Under the pieces are notes generated by a model. It ran no database searches and was not told the origin of the DNA. It saw nothing but the letters and a program-made list of their open reading frames with translations. From CAVTWD01 sp963738325 (GTDB taxonomy: Bacteria > Actinomycetota > Acidimicrobiia > Acidimicrobiales > Ilumatobacteraceae): DNA of 64,000 nt. Positions 45,324 through 53,929 of the stretch are shown piece by piece. The DNA is taken from the NCBI GenBank assembly GCA_963738325.1, contig CAVTWD010000009.1:682001-746000 (forward strand). Reading direction: 5' to 3'. Each line of letters starts with the position of its first letter. Positions within the stretch are counted from its first letter, which is position 1. Position numbers and translations under genes: made by a program.

Positions 45324-45710
45324 TCAGCCCTGCAGGCGTTGGCGGTCGGGCTCGACCTCCAGGATGACGCGGTCGCTGCCGATCGGGTTGGCGTACGGAC
45401 CGCCGGTGTACTTCTGCGCGAGCTCGTCGATGTGGGCGCGAGCCTTCGGACCGCTGTCGGTGGCGACGACTCGGCCCCTCACCTCCGCGTAGCGGTACGG
45501 GTTGCTCGCGTCCCAGATGACGACTGACACGCGCGGGTCGTGCTCGACGGCCTTGAACTTGGCCCGCTCGACCTCGGTGTTGAACAGGAGATGGTCGTCG
45601 TCGGCATCGACCCAGATGAGATGGGTCATCGGGCGGCCGGCGGACGTCATGGTGGTGATGGCGGCGAAGTTCTTGCCCTTCGCCAGTTCACGAATGGCGG
45701 GATCCAGCAT
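45324..45710 (-). CDS. PPOX-class F420-dependent oxidoreductase
   Basis: 128 residues from ATG 45710. FAAITTMTSAGRPMTHLIWV, LLFNTEVERAKFKAVEHDPR, SVVIWDASNPYRYAEVRGRV and ARAHIDELAQKYTGGPYANP are typical of the F420-dependent split-barrel reductases of actinobacteria (FDOR-B). It lies 29 bp after the mutase gene on the same strand. Cofactor use is inferred from family. Confidence 0.85.
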   Translation of the reverse strand: MLDPAIRELAKGKNFAAITTMTSAGRPMTHLIWVDADDDHLLFNTEVERAKFKAVEHDPRVSVVIWDASNPYRYAEVRGRVVATDSGPKARAHIDELAQKYTGGPYANPIGSDRVILEVEPDRQRLQG

Positions 45711-45739
45711 GCGAGAGACGTTAGCGACGTCGCCGCGCG

Positions 45740-47689
45740 TTACCCCTGGCCCGCCCGATGGTGCGCGGCCAGCGCGGCGATGTCCTCCATGATCCGGCCG
45801 AGCTCGAAGTCCTTCGGCGTGTAGACGGCGGCCACCCCGTCGTCGACGAGCGCCCCTCTGTCCTCCTCCGGGATGATCCCGCCGACGACCACGGGCGCGT
45901 CCACGCCCTCGGCCCGCAGCAGCCGTACGACCTCGGGGACGAGGGTGAGATGGCTGCCCGAGAGGATGGAGAGGCCCACAACGTCGGGGTCCTCGTCGCG
46001 GGCCGACGCCGCGATCTGCTCGGGCGTCAGGCGGATCCCCGAGTAGACGACCTCCATGCCTGCGTCGCGGGCGGCCACAGCGATCTGCTCGGCACCGTTC
46101 GAGTGCCCGTCGAGGCCCGGTTTGGCGACGAGCAGGCGAGGCGGGCCCCCGGCCATGGCCTGTACCTGACGGGCCACCGTCTCGAGCAGCACCGTCCGCC
46201 GCCGCCCCGCCGCGGCGCCCACGCCGGTCGGGGCGCGGTACTCGCCGAACACTTCCCGAAGGGCACCGGCCCATTCACCGGTGGTGCCCCCCGCGTGGGC
46301 CAGGGCGATGGTGGCGGGCACGAGGTTGTCGCCCGATTCGGCGGCGCGGCGCAGCTCGTCGCGAGCCTTGGCCGCGATCCCGACGTCACGTCCCGCTCGC
46401 CAGCGCTCGACATCGGCCACCATCTCGGTCTCCACGGCCGGGTCGACGCGCAGGATGCTCTCCGCGCCCCCGAGGGGGGAAGCCTCCGTCTCGACGAACC
46501 GGTTGACCCCCACCACGACTTGCTCGCCGGACTCGATGCGGCGGCTGCGCTCGGCCAACGAGGCCACCAGCCGACCCTTGAGGACGTCGATCGCCTCGAA
46601 GGCGCCCCCGAGGGTCAAGACGTCCTCGAGCTCGGCCCGCGCCGCCGCCTCGAGCTCGGCCCTCTGCGCCTCGATCACCTTCGACCCGTCGAACAGGTCT
46701 TCGTACTCGAGCAGGTCGGTCTCGAAGGCGAGCACTTGTTGCATGCGCAACGACCATTGTTGGTCCCACGGCCGGGGGAGCCCGAGGGCCTCGTTCCAGG
46801 CCGGCAACTGGATCGACCGGGCACGGGCCTTCTTCGACAGTGTCGGCGCCAGCAACTCGAAGAGGATGCGTTGCACGTTGTTCTCGGGCTGGGACTCCGT
46901 GAGCCCGAGGCTGTTGACCTGCACGCCATAGCGGAAGCGGCGCTGCTTCGGATCTTCGACGCCGTAGCGCTCGAGGCAGATGGTGTCCCACAGATCGGTG
47001 AAGGCCCGGAGCTTCACCATCTCCTCGACGAAACGGATGCCGGCATTCACGAAGAACGAGATCGCCCCGACCACGTCGCCGAACCGCGCCTCGGGCACTT
47101 GACCCGAGTCGCGCACCGCGTCGAGCACGCCCACCGCCGTGGCCATGGCGTACGCCACCTCCTGCACCGGCGTCGCCCCCGCCTCCTGCAGGTGGTAGCT
47201 GCACACGTTGATCGGGTTCCACTTCGGGCTGTTCTCGGCGCACCACGCCACCATGTCGACGATCAAGCGGCGGCTCGGCTCGGGCGGGAAGATGTACGTG
47301 CCGCGGCTCAGGTACTCCTTGACGATGTCGTTCTGGGTCGTGCCGCGCAGCGCGACCGGCGAGAGGCCTCCCTCTTCGGCATGGGCCACGTAGAGGCCGA
47401 AGAGCCACATGGCCGTGGCGTTGATCGTCATGGAGGTGTTCATCTGGCCGAGCGGGATGCCGTCGAACAAGCTCCGCATGTGTCCCAGATGCACCACCGG
47501 CACGCCCACCTTGCCGACCTCGCCGCGGGCGAGGGGGTGGTCGGGGTCGTAGCCCGTCTGGGTGGGCAGGTCGAAGGCAATCGAAAGCCCCGTCTGGCCC
47601 TTGGCCAGGTTGGAGCGGTACAGCTCGTTCGAGGCGCGAGCGGTGGAGTGACCCGAGTACGTCCGCATGAGCCAAGGCGCGTCCGCCAT
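45740..47689 (-). CDS. MeaA-type ethylmalonyl-CoA/methylmalonyl-CoA mutase
   Basis: 649 residues from ATG 47689; an in-frame TTG lies at 47737. The opening PWLMRTYSGHSTARASNELY, RSNLAKGQTGLSIAFDLPTQ, TGYDPDHPLARGEVGKVGVP and YLSRGTYIFPPEPS follow MeaA/ethylmalonyl-CoA mutase more than the classical MCM subunits. The C-terminal B12 domain has LLVAKPGLDGHSNGAEQIAV (DxHxxG with the cobalt-ligating His) and LSILSGSHLTLVPEV. Carries out a B12-dependent carbon rearrangement. No crotonyl-CoA carboxylase/reductase or epimerase is in the window. Confidence 0.87.
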   Translation of the reverse strand: MADAPWLMRTYSGHSTARASNELYRSNLAKGQTGLSIAFDLPTQTGYDPDHPLARGEVGKVGVPVVHLGHMRSLFDGIPLGQMNTSMTINATAMWLFGLYVAHAEEGGLSPVALRGTTQNDIVKEYLSRGTYIFPPEPSRRLIVDMVAWCAENSPKWNPINVCSYHLQEAGATPVQEVAYAMATAVGVLDAVRDSGQVPEARFGDVVGAISFFVNAGIRFVEEMVKLRAFTDLWDTICLERYGVEDPKQRRFRYGVQVNSLGLTESQPENNVQRILFELLAPTLSKKARARSIQLPAWNEALGLPRPWDQQWSLRMQQVLAFETDLLEYEDLFDGSKVIEAQRAELEAAARAELEDVLTLGGAFEAIDVLKGRLVASLAERSRRIESGEQVVVGVNRFVETEASPLGGAESILRVDPAVETEMVADVERWRAGRDVGIAAKARDELRRAAESGDNLVPATIALAHAGGTTGEWAGALREVFGEYRAPTGVGAAAGRRRTVLLETVARQVQAMAGGPPRLLVAKPGLDGHSNGAEQIAVAARDAGMEVVYSGIRLTPEQIAASARDEDPDVVGLSILSGSHLTLVPEVVRLLRAEGVDAPVVVGGIIPEEDRGALVDDGVAAVYTPKDFELGRIMEDIAALAAHHRAGQG

Positions 47690-47733
47690 GGTGGAGAGTT
47701 TCGCCGTCGGCGACACCGCGCCGCCAACGGCGC

Positions 47734-48330
47734 TCAACTGCAGCCGGGGACGGCGGCGGTGGCCCCCAGGCTGATCAACGAGCAGAACGTGTTGCCGGCC
47801 ACCTTCCAGACGCCGTCCTGCAGCACGGCCATGCCTTGAGCCGCCGGGAGGGCGACCTTTCCGTTCAGCGAGACGTCATAGGTGACCAGGGCCTCGTCGG
47901 GGGCGGTGAACTCGACGTTCGTGACCTTCGCGCTCGCCTGCTTCTGGAGCGGGTCCTTCGAGCGCACCTCCAGGGCTTGGCGGTATTGGGCGCCGTTCTC
48001 CAGCAACGCCTCTCGCTCGTCGAGCGACGACGCCGGGCTGAAGAACTTCGCCCAGTTCGCCACGATCTCGGCCCTGGCCGCGGCGGGATCGGCGGGCGCG
48101 TTGCCGGCGCCGGTCGAAGCTGGTGCCGTCGAGGTCGGCGCGGTGGTCGTGGTCGTGGCCGCGGTCGTGGTCGTGGTCGTCGTGCTCGCGCTCGCGGTGG
48201 CGACGGTGGTGGTCGGCTGCCCTTCCTTCGTCGTCGACCCGCAGCCCGCGAGGGCGACGAGGGCGAGCGCGGCGGCGGAGCCGAGCACCGCCCGCGACCG
48301 GACTGTCCGGTCGCCAGCGCGGGTGAGCAT
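47734..48330 (-). CDS. Threonine-rich lipoprotein of unknown function
   Basis: About 198 residues from ATG 48330 (a GTG at 48348 is also possible). A lipobox ALVALAGC is followed by a long Thr/Ala run to residue 80. The folded part ANWAKFFSPASSLDEREALL, AKVTNVEFTAPDEALVTYDV, PAAQGMAVLQDGVWKVAGNT, FCSLISLG resembles the low-copy NTF2-like lipoproteins of actinobacteria. Function unknown. Its stop is 44 bp before the mutase start. Confidence 0.7.
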   Translation of the reverse strand: MLTRAGDRTVRSRAVLGSAAALALVALAGCGSTTKEGQPTTTVATASASTTTTTTTAATTTTTAPTSTAPASTGAGNAPADPAAARAEIVANWAKFFSPASSLDEREALLENGAQYRQALEVRSKDPLQKQASAKVTNVEFTAPDEALVTYDVSLNGKVALPAAQGMAVLQDGVWKVAGNTFCSLISLGATAAVPGCS

Positions 48331-48413
48331 CCGGGGCCGACGGACCACGGCTCGATCCTCGCACGCGGTGAGACGCCGTCGCGGCCAGCCCCGCCTCTAT
48401 CCTCAAAGCCGTC

Positions 48414-48953
48414 ATGGGGACGTCTCGGGTCCGCCAGGATCCCGGCTCGGCGCAGGCGTCGCGGCCGCCCGCGAGTGGACGCGCGCTCTCTGGTTACGCC
48501 TTGGCCCTGGTCGGCGTCGTGCTCCTGTTCCTCGGTTGGTACGGCGTGTCGGGCAAGGCCCTCGTCGAGGAGCAGGTGCCTTACCTCGCCTCCGCCACGT
48601 TCCCCGGCGTCGCGCTCGTGGTGGCGGGCGCGGTGCTGGTGGCCGGCGACCGGTCGAGACGCGAGAGCCAGCGGGCAGCCGAGATGGTCGACGCGCTCTA
48701 CGAGTTGCTCACCGAACCCGCCCCGGACGAGGCCGCCACCCCGGACCGGGAAGCTCCGGCCGCCGCGCCGCTCGCCGCGCCTTCCCCGCCGAATGGCGCA
48801 GTCGTGGCCGTGGGCGAGGGAAGCCGCTTCCACCAGGCGAGCTGCCCGCTGGTCGAGGGCAAAGCATCGACCGAACCGGTCGGCACCGCGGAGATCGCCG
48901 CTCGGGGTCTCGAGCCGTGCCCCGTGTGCGACCCGGTGCCCCCGCCGGGCTGA
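48414..48953 (+). CDS. Two-TM membrane protein with C-terminal Cys motif
   Basis: 179 residues. Two membrane segments, YALALVGVVLLFLGWYGVSG and ASATFPGVALVVAGAVLVAG, are followed by a charged linker and a C-terminal motif FHQASCPLVEGKAST, RGLEPCPVCDP. The C-terminal pattern (xHxxxC near GLxPCxxC) resembles the Ada-type small metal-binding domain. A TATCCT box ends 10 nt before the ATG. It is followed 3 bp later by the permease of the ABC importer. Function unknown. Confidence 0.65.
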   Translation: MGTSRVRQDPGSAQASRPPASGRALSGYALALVGVVLLFLGWYGVSGKALVEEQVPYLASATFPGVALVVAGAVLVAGDRSRRESQRAAEMVDALYELLTEPAPDEAATPDREAPAAAPLAAPSPPNGAVVAVGEGSRFHQASCPLVEGKASTEPVGTAEIAARGLEPCPVCDPVPPPG

Positions 48954-48956
48954 GCC

Positions 48957-50876
48957 GTGCTGACCGTCGATCTCGCGCTGGCGGGTATCGGCATCGGGGC
49001 GGTGGCGGCGCTGGCCGGCCTCGGTCTGCTCGTCACCTACCGGGTGACGGGCGTGTTCAACATCGCCTTCGGGGCCATTGCCATGCTGGCCGCGTACCTG
49101 CTGTGGCAGATGGTGCGGGAGTGGCACTGGCCGCTCGGGCTCGCGGCGGTCTTCGTGTTGTTGATCGTCTGCCCCGTGCTCGGCTTGGTGCTCGAGCGCG
49201 CCGTGTTCCGACCCTTGCAGCGGCGGGGGTCAGCGGCGGCCGAGCTCCTCACCGCCTCGCTGGGCGCATTCGTCGTGATCGTCGGGGCCGCCTTCGTGGT
49301 GTGGGGCGGCCAGGCACGGCTCGACGCCCCCTCGCTGGCCCCGGTCGGGTCGCTGGAGCTGCCGGGCGGCACGTCGATCCGCTACGCGACCCTCGTCGAC
49401 CTCGCCGCGATCGCGCTCGTCGTGATCGCGCTTGCCGTCATGCAGCGGACCAGCATCGGCCTCCGGGTCAAGGCGGTGGTGGAACAGCGCGACCTCGCCG
49501 AGTTGAGCAGCATCGACACCGGGAGGATCTCCGCCGGCGGGTGGGTGGTGGGATCGGTACTGGCCGGCTTGGCCGGGGTGCTGCTCGCACCGAGCCTTCG
49601 ACTCGACCCGTTCAGCCTCACCCTCGTCGTGCTCGAGACGATGGCGGTGGCCGTCATCGCCGGCCTGGCCCGCCCCGGGCGGGCCGTCGTGGCCGCGCTC
49701 GTGCTCGGTGTGGCCCAAGCCGAGCTCACGCGCTACCACCTCGCGGGGCGCCAGGGCCCACTGCTGGAGGCGCTCACCGCCAACCTCTTCGTCGTCGCCC
49801 TCCTCGTCTCGTTGCTGACGTTGCGGCGGCTCGACGAGCCCGGCGGCGGGCAAGCCTCGATCCCCCGCGTCTCCCTGCGCAGCGATTTGCCCCTTCCGCC
49901 GGGTTGGTGGGTGCCGGCGCTCATGATCCTGGCCGTCCCGTTCGTCATGTCGGCCGACCAGCTCCGCACGGCCCAACAGGTGCCCGCGCTCGCCATCATC
50001 CTCGTGTCGCTCGTCGTGGTGAGCGGCTACAGCGGCCAGATCTCGCTGGGCCAGGCCGGCTTCGCCGGTCTCGGCGCGCTCTTCGCCGCCCGGCTGGCCG
50101 GCGACCAGTTCCCGCTGATTCCCGACATTCCCGACGTCGCAGCCATCTTCCTCGGCGCGCTCCTCGTCGTGCCGGTCGGGCTGCTCACCGGATGGCCGGC
50201 CATCCGCCGCCGTGGGCTCTTCCTCGCCCTGACGACCTTCGCCGTCGGTGCCGTGCTGAGTCGATTCGTGCTCGACCAGGCCGTGTTCATCAACGGCATC
50301 AACATCGGGCCGCCGGCCCGTTTCGCCACCGACGACAGCTTCTACGCCTTCGAGCTCGCTTGCCTCGGCGCGGCCCTGCTGCTCGTGCGCAACCTCCATC
50401 GCGGCCGGCTCGGTCGTGCGCTCGTGGCGATGCGCGACGACGAGGCCGGAGCGCGCGTGAGTGGCATCGACGTCCGCCGCCTGAAGGTGTTCGTGTTCGC
50501 GGTCAGCGCCGGCCTCGCGGGACTCGGAGGCGCATTGCTGGCGGCGTCGACGCGCGCCTTCGATCCGGCGACGTTCGATCCCGTGCAGAGCTTGTTGTGG
50601 TTCGCGGCGGTGGTCGTGTTCGGGATGGACAGCGCGGCCGGCGCCATCCTGGCCGCTGGGCTGCTGATCGGGCTCGATGCCGCGTTCCGCCCCGGCGTGT
50701 CGACCGTCGTCATCGGAGCGCTCGCCGTGCTGCTCGGACGCTTCCCCGGCGGAGTCGTTGCCTCCGCTCGCCGCGCCGCTGGTCTGGTGGGGGCGCGCCT
50801 GCGCCCCGTCGAGACGCGCCCGGCGGTGCGGCTGTCACCGGCGGGCGCAGCAGTCGCGGCGCGGGTCCGGCGGTGA
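48957..50876 (+). CDS. Branched-chain amino acid ABC permease, LivH-LivM fusion
   Basis: 639 residues from GTG 48957. The first half (to about 300) is LivH-like: VTYRVTGVFNIAFGAIAMLA, VFRPLQRRGSAAAELLTASL, GLARPGRAVVAALVLGV. The second half is LivM-like: VSGYSGQISLGQAGFAGLGA, GWPAIRRRGLFLALTTFAVG, RDDEAGARVSGIDVRRLKVF, VFAVSAGLAGLGGALLA. Two permeases in one chain of about 16 helices would by itself form the pore. The next gene overlaps by GTGA. Confidence 0.9.
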   Translation: MLTVDLALAGIGIGAVAALAGLGLLVTYRVTGVFNIAFGAIAMLAAYLLWQMVREWHWPLGLAAVFVLLIVCPVLGLVLERAVFRPLQRRGSAAAELLTASLGAFVVIVGAAFVVWGGQARLDAPSLAPVGSLELPGGTSIRYATLVDLAAIALVVIALAVMQRTSIGLRVKAVVEQRDLAELSSIDTGRISAGGWVVGSVLAGLAGVLLAPSLRLDPFSLTLVVLETMAVAVIAGLARPGRAVVAALVLGVAQAELTRYHLAGRQGPLLEALTANLFVVALLVSLLTLRRLDEPGGGQASIPRVSLRSDLPLPPGWWVPALMILAVPFVMSADQLRTAQQVPALAIILVSLVVVSGYSGQISLGQAGFAGLGALFAARLAGDQFPLIPDIPDVAAIFLGALLVVPVGLLTGWPAIRRRGLFLALTTFAVGAVLSRFVLDQAVFINGINIGPPARFATDDSFYAFELACLGAALLLVRNLHRGRLGRALVAMRDDEAGARVSGIDVRRLKVFVFAVSAGLAGLGGALLAASTRAFDPATFDPVQSLLWFAAVVVFGMDSAAGAILAAGLLIGLDAAFRPGVSTVVIGALAVLLGRFPGGVVASARRAAGLVGARLRPVETRPAVRLSPAGAAVAARVRR

Positions 50877-51629
50877 GTCCTCCTCGGCTCGAGGCCCGGG
50901 ACATCGTGCGTCGCTACGGCGAGGCCGTCGTTCTCGATCACGTCGACCTCGCCGCCGACGGTGGCCGTGTCACCGTCATCATCGGGCCGAACGGCGCCGG
51001 CAAGACCACTCTCTTCAACTGCCTCTCGGGCGTCGAGACGCCCGACGGCGGTCAGGTGCTCCTCGAGGGACGCGACATCACGCGCTTGACCAGTGACGCG
51101 CGCACCCGTCGGGGGCTCGCTCGCACGTTCCAGCACTCCTCGACGTTCGCGACGATGACCGTGGCCGAGAACCTGCGTGTCGGCGCGGAGAACCACCGGC
51201 GCGGCCTGCTGCGCGGGCTCGTGGGTCGGCGCGAACCCGACGGCGAGGCGGCCCGCGCCCTCGTCGACGATGTCATGCACGAACTCGGTCTTCGACCGGT
51301 GGCCGATGCGCGCGGGCCGGCTGCCGACGGGCACCCTGCGGCTGGTGGAGTTGGGGCGAGCACTGTGCACCCGCCCCACGATGTTGCTGCTCGACGAACC
51401 GACCAGCGGGCTCGACGACGGGGAGACGGGCGAGCTGCAGAGGGTCCTCCGCCGCCTCGCCGCGGGCGGGCTCGGACTCGTGCTCGTCGAGCACGACCTC
51501 GATCTCGTCAGCCGGGTGGCGGACGTCGTGTATGCCATGGTGGGGGGCCGCATCGTGGCGCGGGGGTCGCCCGAGGAGGTCATGAGCGAGTCGGAGGTCC
51601 GCATCGTCGTGCTCGGGCGGGAGCGATGA
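50873..51629 (+). CDS. Branched-chain amino acid ABC transporter ATPase, LivG type (frameshifted)
   Basis: Starts at GTG 50873 overlapping the permease stop. Walker A is VIIGPNGAGKTTLFNCLSGV; LARTFQHSSTFATMTVAENL is the LivG Q-loop. After about 51300 the frame shifts, giving LPTGTLRLVELGRALCTRPT, MLLLDEPTSGLDDGETGELQ (Walker B) and LVLVEHDLDLVSRVADVVYA. The signature LSxGxxR motif lies at the break and reads LPTGTLR. About 251 residues in total. Confidence 0.85.
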
Positions 51630-51639
51630 GCCGACAGCC

Positions 51640-51687
51640 GAACTTGAACCGGAGGGTGCCGTCCACGGCACACCTGGGTTCAACTTC
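51640..51687. repeat. Nested stem-loop between the two importer ATPase genes
   Basis: Outer arms GAACTTGAACC (51640-51650) and GGTTCAACTTC (51677-51687) pair at 10 of 11 positions. Inside is a perfect 7-bp hairpin GTGCCGT-CC-ACGGCAC (51656-51671). It sits in the 91-bp gap between livG and livF on the same strand and has no T-run, so it is more likely an RNA-processing or stability element than a simple terminator. Confidence 0.55.
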
Positions 51688-51720
51688 CCGAGTCGACGAC
51701 TTCGCCGCGGGGCCGGATCG

Positions 51721-52399
51721 GTGAGCGACTCGCTCGCGCTCGAGGACGTTCGGGTCGGCTACGGGCCCGTCGAGGTGCTCCACGGGGTCACGCTCACCTT
51801 CCCCGTCGGCTCGGTCGTGGCCCTGGTCGGCCGCAACGGCGCGGGCAGGTCGACGGCCTTGCGGACGCTGGCCGGGCTGGTGCCCGTTCGCTCGGGCCGC
51901 GTGTGGTGGCGGAATCGAGATATCACCGGCCTCACGCCGTACGAGCGCGCCGCGTGAGGGCTCACGCTCGTGCCCGACGAGCGCAACGTGTTCAATGCGC
52001 TCACCGTGCGGGAGAACCTCGCGCTCTTCGCGGGCTCACGAGATCCCGGCGCGGCCCTCGAGGCCTTCCCCGAGCTCCGCAGCCTCCTGGACCACCGGGT
52101 GTCGACCTTGTCGGGGGGTGAGCGGCAGATGGTCGCCCTCTCGCACGCCGTGCTGCGGCCCGGGCGGGCCATTCTGCTCGACGAGGTGAGCCGGGGTCTG
52201 TCGCCGGCCGCGGTGGCCCGGATCGGGCCCACCCTCGCCCGGCTCTCCGCTCCCGGCCGGGTCGTGGTGATGGTGGAGCAATACCTGCACGACGCGCTGA
52301 CAGGTGGCCGACATCGTCTACGTGATGCGCCGCGGTGAGGTGACCTTCGTGGGCGAGCCGGCCGAGCTCGACGCCGCCACTTTGGCGGCGACCGTGTGA
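51721..52399 (+). CDS. Branched-chain amino acid ABC transporter ATPase, LivF type (in-frame stop and frameshift)
   Basis: GTG 51721. LALEDVRVGYGPVEVLHGVT, Walker A LVGRNGAGRSTALRTLAGLV (second Lys replaced by Arg). TPYERAA is followed by TGA at 51955-51957, then GLTLVPDERNVFNALTVREN continues in the same frame, where the family has RARxGLxxVPExRxxF. Then STLSGGERQMVALSHAVLRP (signature) and AILLDEVSRGLSPA (Walker B). A frameshift near 52302 leads to VADIVYVMRRGEVTFVGEPA, ELDAATLAATV-stop. About 225 residues if repaired. Confidence 0.75.
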
Positions 52400-52412
52400 C
52401 GCGTCGTTCCTT

Positions 52413-52498
52413 GGATGGGGGGTTCCGAACGGGACGCTCCTCGTGCGGAGCTCGGTCCGGCTTTGCCGGTCGAGCGGAGCTCCAGGGATGGGGGGTTC
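52413..52498. terminator. Possible bidirectional terminator hairpin flanked by 13-bp direct repeats
   Basis: Between convergent livF and the binding-protein gene. The stem GCTCGGTCCGGC (52450-52461) and GCCGGTCGAGC (52465-52475) with a TTT loop is strong, with GGAGCTC arms outside it. The 13-mer GGATGGGGGGTTC occurs at 52413 and 52486 on either side of the hairpin. There is no T-tract, so factor-independent termination is uncertain. Confidence 0.4.
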
Positions 52499-52527
52499 GA
52501 GGGGGGAAGGTCCCGTTCCCCCTCGAC

Positions 52528-52571
52528 TTCAGGGTGAATAGGCGATGCTTTCAGGGTGAATAGGCGATGCT
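52528..52571. repeat. 22-bp perfect tandem duplication over a gene end
   Basis: Positions 52528-52549 and 52550-52571 are identical and adjacent. On the minus strand each encodes the final residues SIAYSP-stop of the substrate-binding protein, so the first copy supplies the stop and the second is a downstream duplicate. Replication slippage or an assembly artefact. Confidence 0.8.
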
Positions 52572-53924
52572 CGGCACGTCGTAGCAGGTGTGCTGCATGT
52601 CGGGCGTCTTGGTGACCCAGCCGCCCTTGCCTCCGAAGGCGGCGTCCTGCCACTGCGCCACGTTCAGGCAGTTGTGCTCGGTGCCGCCCGGGTGCTGGTT
52701 GACGACGAAGTTTCGCGGCGTCAGCAACCCGTGACCGTCATAGGGGACCGGCCGGTTCATGTAGGCCTCCACGCAAGCACGGGTGAGCTGCGCACCGCAC
52801 GACGACATGGCGTCGGTGAGCCACTGCGCGGAGGCCCATCCTTCCTCCTCCCACATCGAGAGGCGGTCGGCGCGGTCGGGGAAGGAGCGCCGCATGTCCC
52901 CGCGGAACTGGGCCACCACCGGATAGCGCGTGTCCATGTAGTTCAGATCGTTGGCCGTGGCGTAGAGGGAGTTCCGGCACGTGGGCGAGGCCGAGTAGTC
53001 GCTGCGCACCGACTCACCCCAACTCTGGACGGTGAGCACCTTGGCTTTGACCTTCATGTTGGCCGCATCCATGGCCCGGCACAGCCGGACGTTGCCAGTG
53101 GTGTCGAGCGCGTCGAAGACGACCTCGACGTGATGCGCCTTCATGTCCGCGGCCACCGCGTCCCAGTTGGGCACGGCGAAGTCGACCTGCTCGGGCACGA
53201 CGCTGAAGCCCTCGACTCGCAGCCCTTGCTCGGTGTAGGCGGCGAAGCGTTGGGAGTCGCTCTGGTTGTAGGAGACGACGCCGGCCGTCTTCGCGCCGAG
53301 GGCTTCCTTCACCCAGCGGTACACCTCGGTGCCGCCGTACAGCTTGCCGTCGAAGCCGACCTTGCCGTCGCGGGGGACGTCGGTGCCGTAGATGTTGTAG
53401 AGGTGCTGGTACTGGTCGTAGGCGTTGCCGATGGGCTGGCCCCCTACGTCGGGCACGCCCTGCTGGCTCACGTACGGGGCTCCCGCGTACTGGAAGATCG
53501 AGTTGCCGGCGAACGCGAACACCTTGTCATGGTCGATCAGCTTCCGGACGCACGTCCGGTTGCCGGCGCCGGTCGATCCGTCGTCGCAGACGATCACCTT
53601 CACCTTTCGTCCGTGGACACCACCGCGCAGGTTCAGGCCGTCGAAGTAGGCGCGGGCGCCGTACATCGGGCCGGAGAACGTCTCCGCGCCGAGGGGGCTC
53701 GTGCGGCTCACGATCAAACCCACCCGCACCTCGTCGGCCGTGACCCCCACATCCGAGGCCGGATTGCCCCCCGTAGAGGTGGTGGCCCCACCCGTCGCCA
53801 CGCGGGGCGCGGAGCTCGTGGTCGTCGTGAAGGCGCGCGACGGCAGCCGCGTCCCGCACGCCGCGGCCGCGAGAGCCGCGGCCACGACCGGCGCGCTGCG
53901 AACCAGGAACGAGCGACGGGCCAT
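52551..53924 (-). CDS. ABC transporter substrate-binding lipoprotein (branched-chain amino acid type)
   Basis: 457 residues from ATG 53924, with GAAGGGG upstream. A twin-Arg-like MARRSFLVRS leads to a lipobox LAAAAC. The Thr-rich linker is followed by the type I periplasmic fold: VRVGLIVSRTSPLGAETFSG, MYGARAYFDGLNLRGGVHGR, KVKVIVCDDGSTGAGNRTCV, TAGVVSYNQSDSQRFAAYTE and VEVVFDALDTTGNVRLCRAM. It is convergent with the permease-ATPase operon and is probably its binding protein. The gene order implies two separate transcripts. Confidence 0.87.
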   Translation of the reverse strand: MARRSFLVRSAPVVAAALAAAACGTRLPSRAFTTTTSSAPRVATGGATTSTGGNPASDVGVTADEVRVGLIVSRTSPLGAETFSGPMYGARAYFDGLNLRGGVHGRKVKVIVCDDGSTGAGNRTCVRKLIDHDKVFAFAGNSIFQYAGAPYVSQQGVPDVGGQPIGNAYDQYQHLYNIYGTDVPRDGKVGFDGKLYGGTEVYRWVKEALGAKTAGVVSYNQSDSQRFAAYTEQGLRVEGFSVVPEQVDFAVPNWDAVAADMKAHHVEVVFDALDTTGNVRLCRAMDAANMKVKAKVLTVQSWGESVRSDYSASPTCRNSLYATANDLNYMDTRYPVVAQFRGDMRRSFPDRADRLSMWEEEGWASAQWLTDAMSSCGAQLTRACVEAYMNRPVPYDGHGLLTPRNFVVNQHPGGTEHNCLNVAQWQDAAFGGKGGWVTKTPDMQHTCYDVPSIAYSP

Positions 53925-53929
53925 CCCCT

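Noticed and set aside
45758..47839. A 693-codon plus-strand frame antisense to the mutase
   Set aside because: The minus strand encodes a complete MeaA-type mutase; the antisense frame has no motif.
51640..51720. tRNA gene suggested by GGGTTCAACTTCCCG
   Set aside because: No anticodon arm or acceptor stem of the right size; the symmetric nested stem explains the sequence.
47882..51724. A 1280-codon plus-strand frame over the importer region
   Set aside because: Only its final part (livG) is real; the rest is out of frame with the permease and the 48414 gene.
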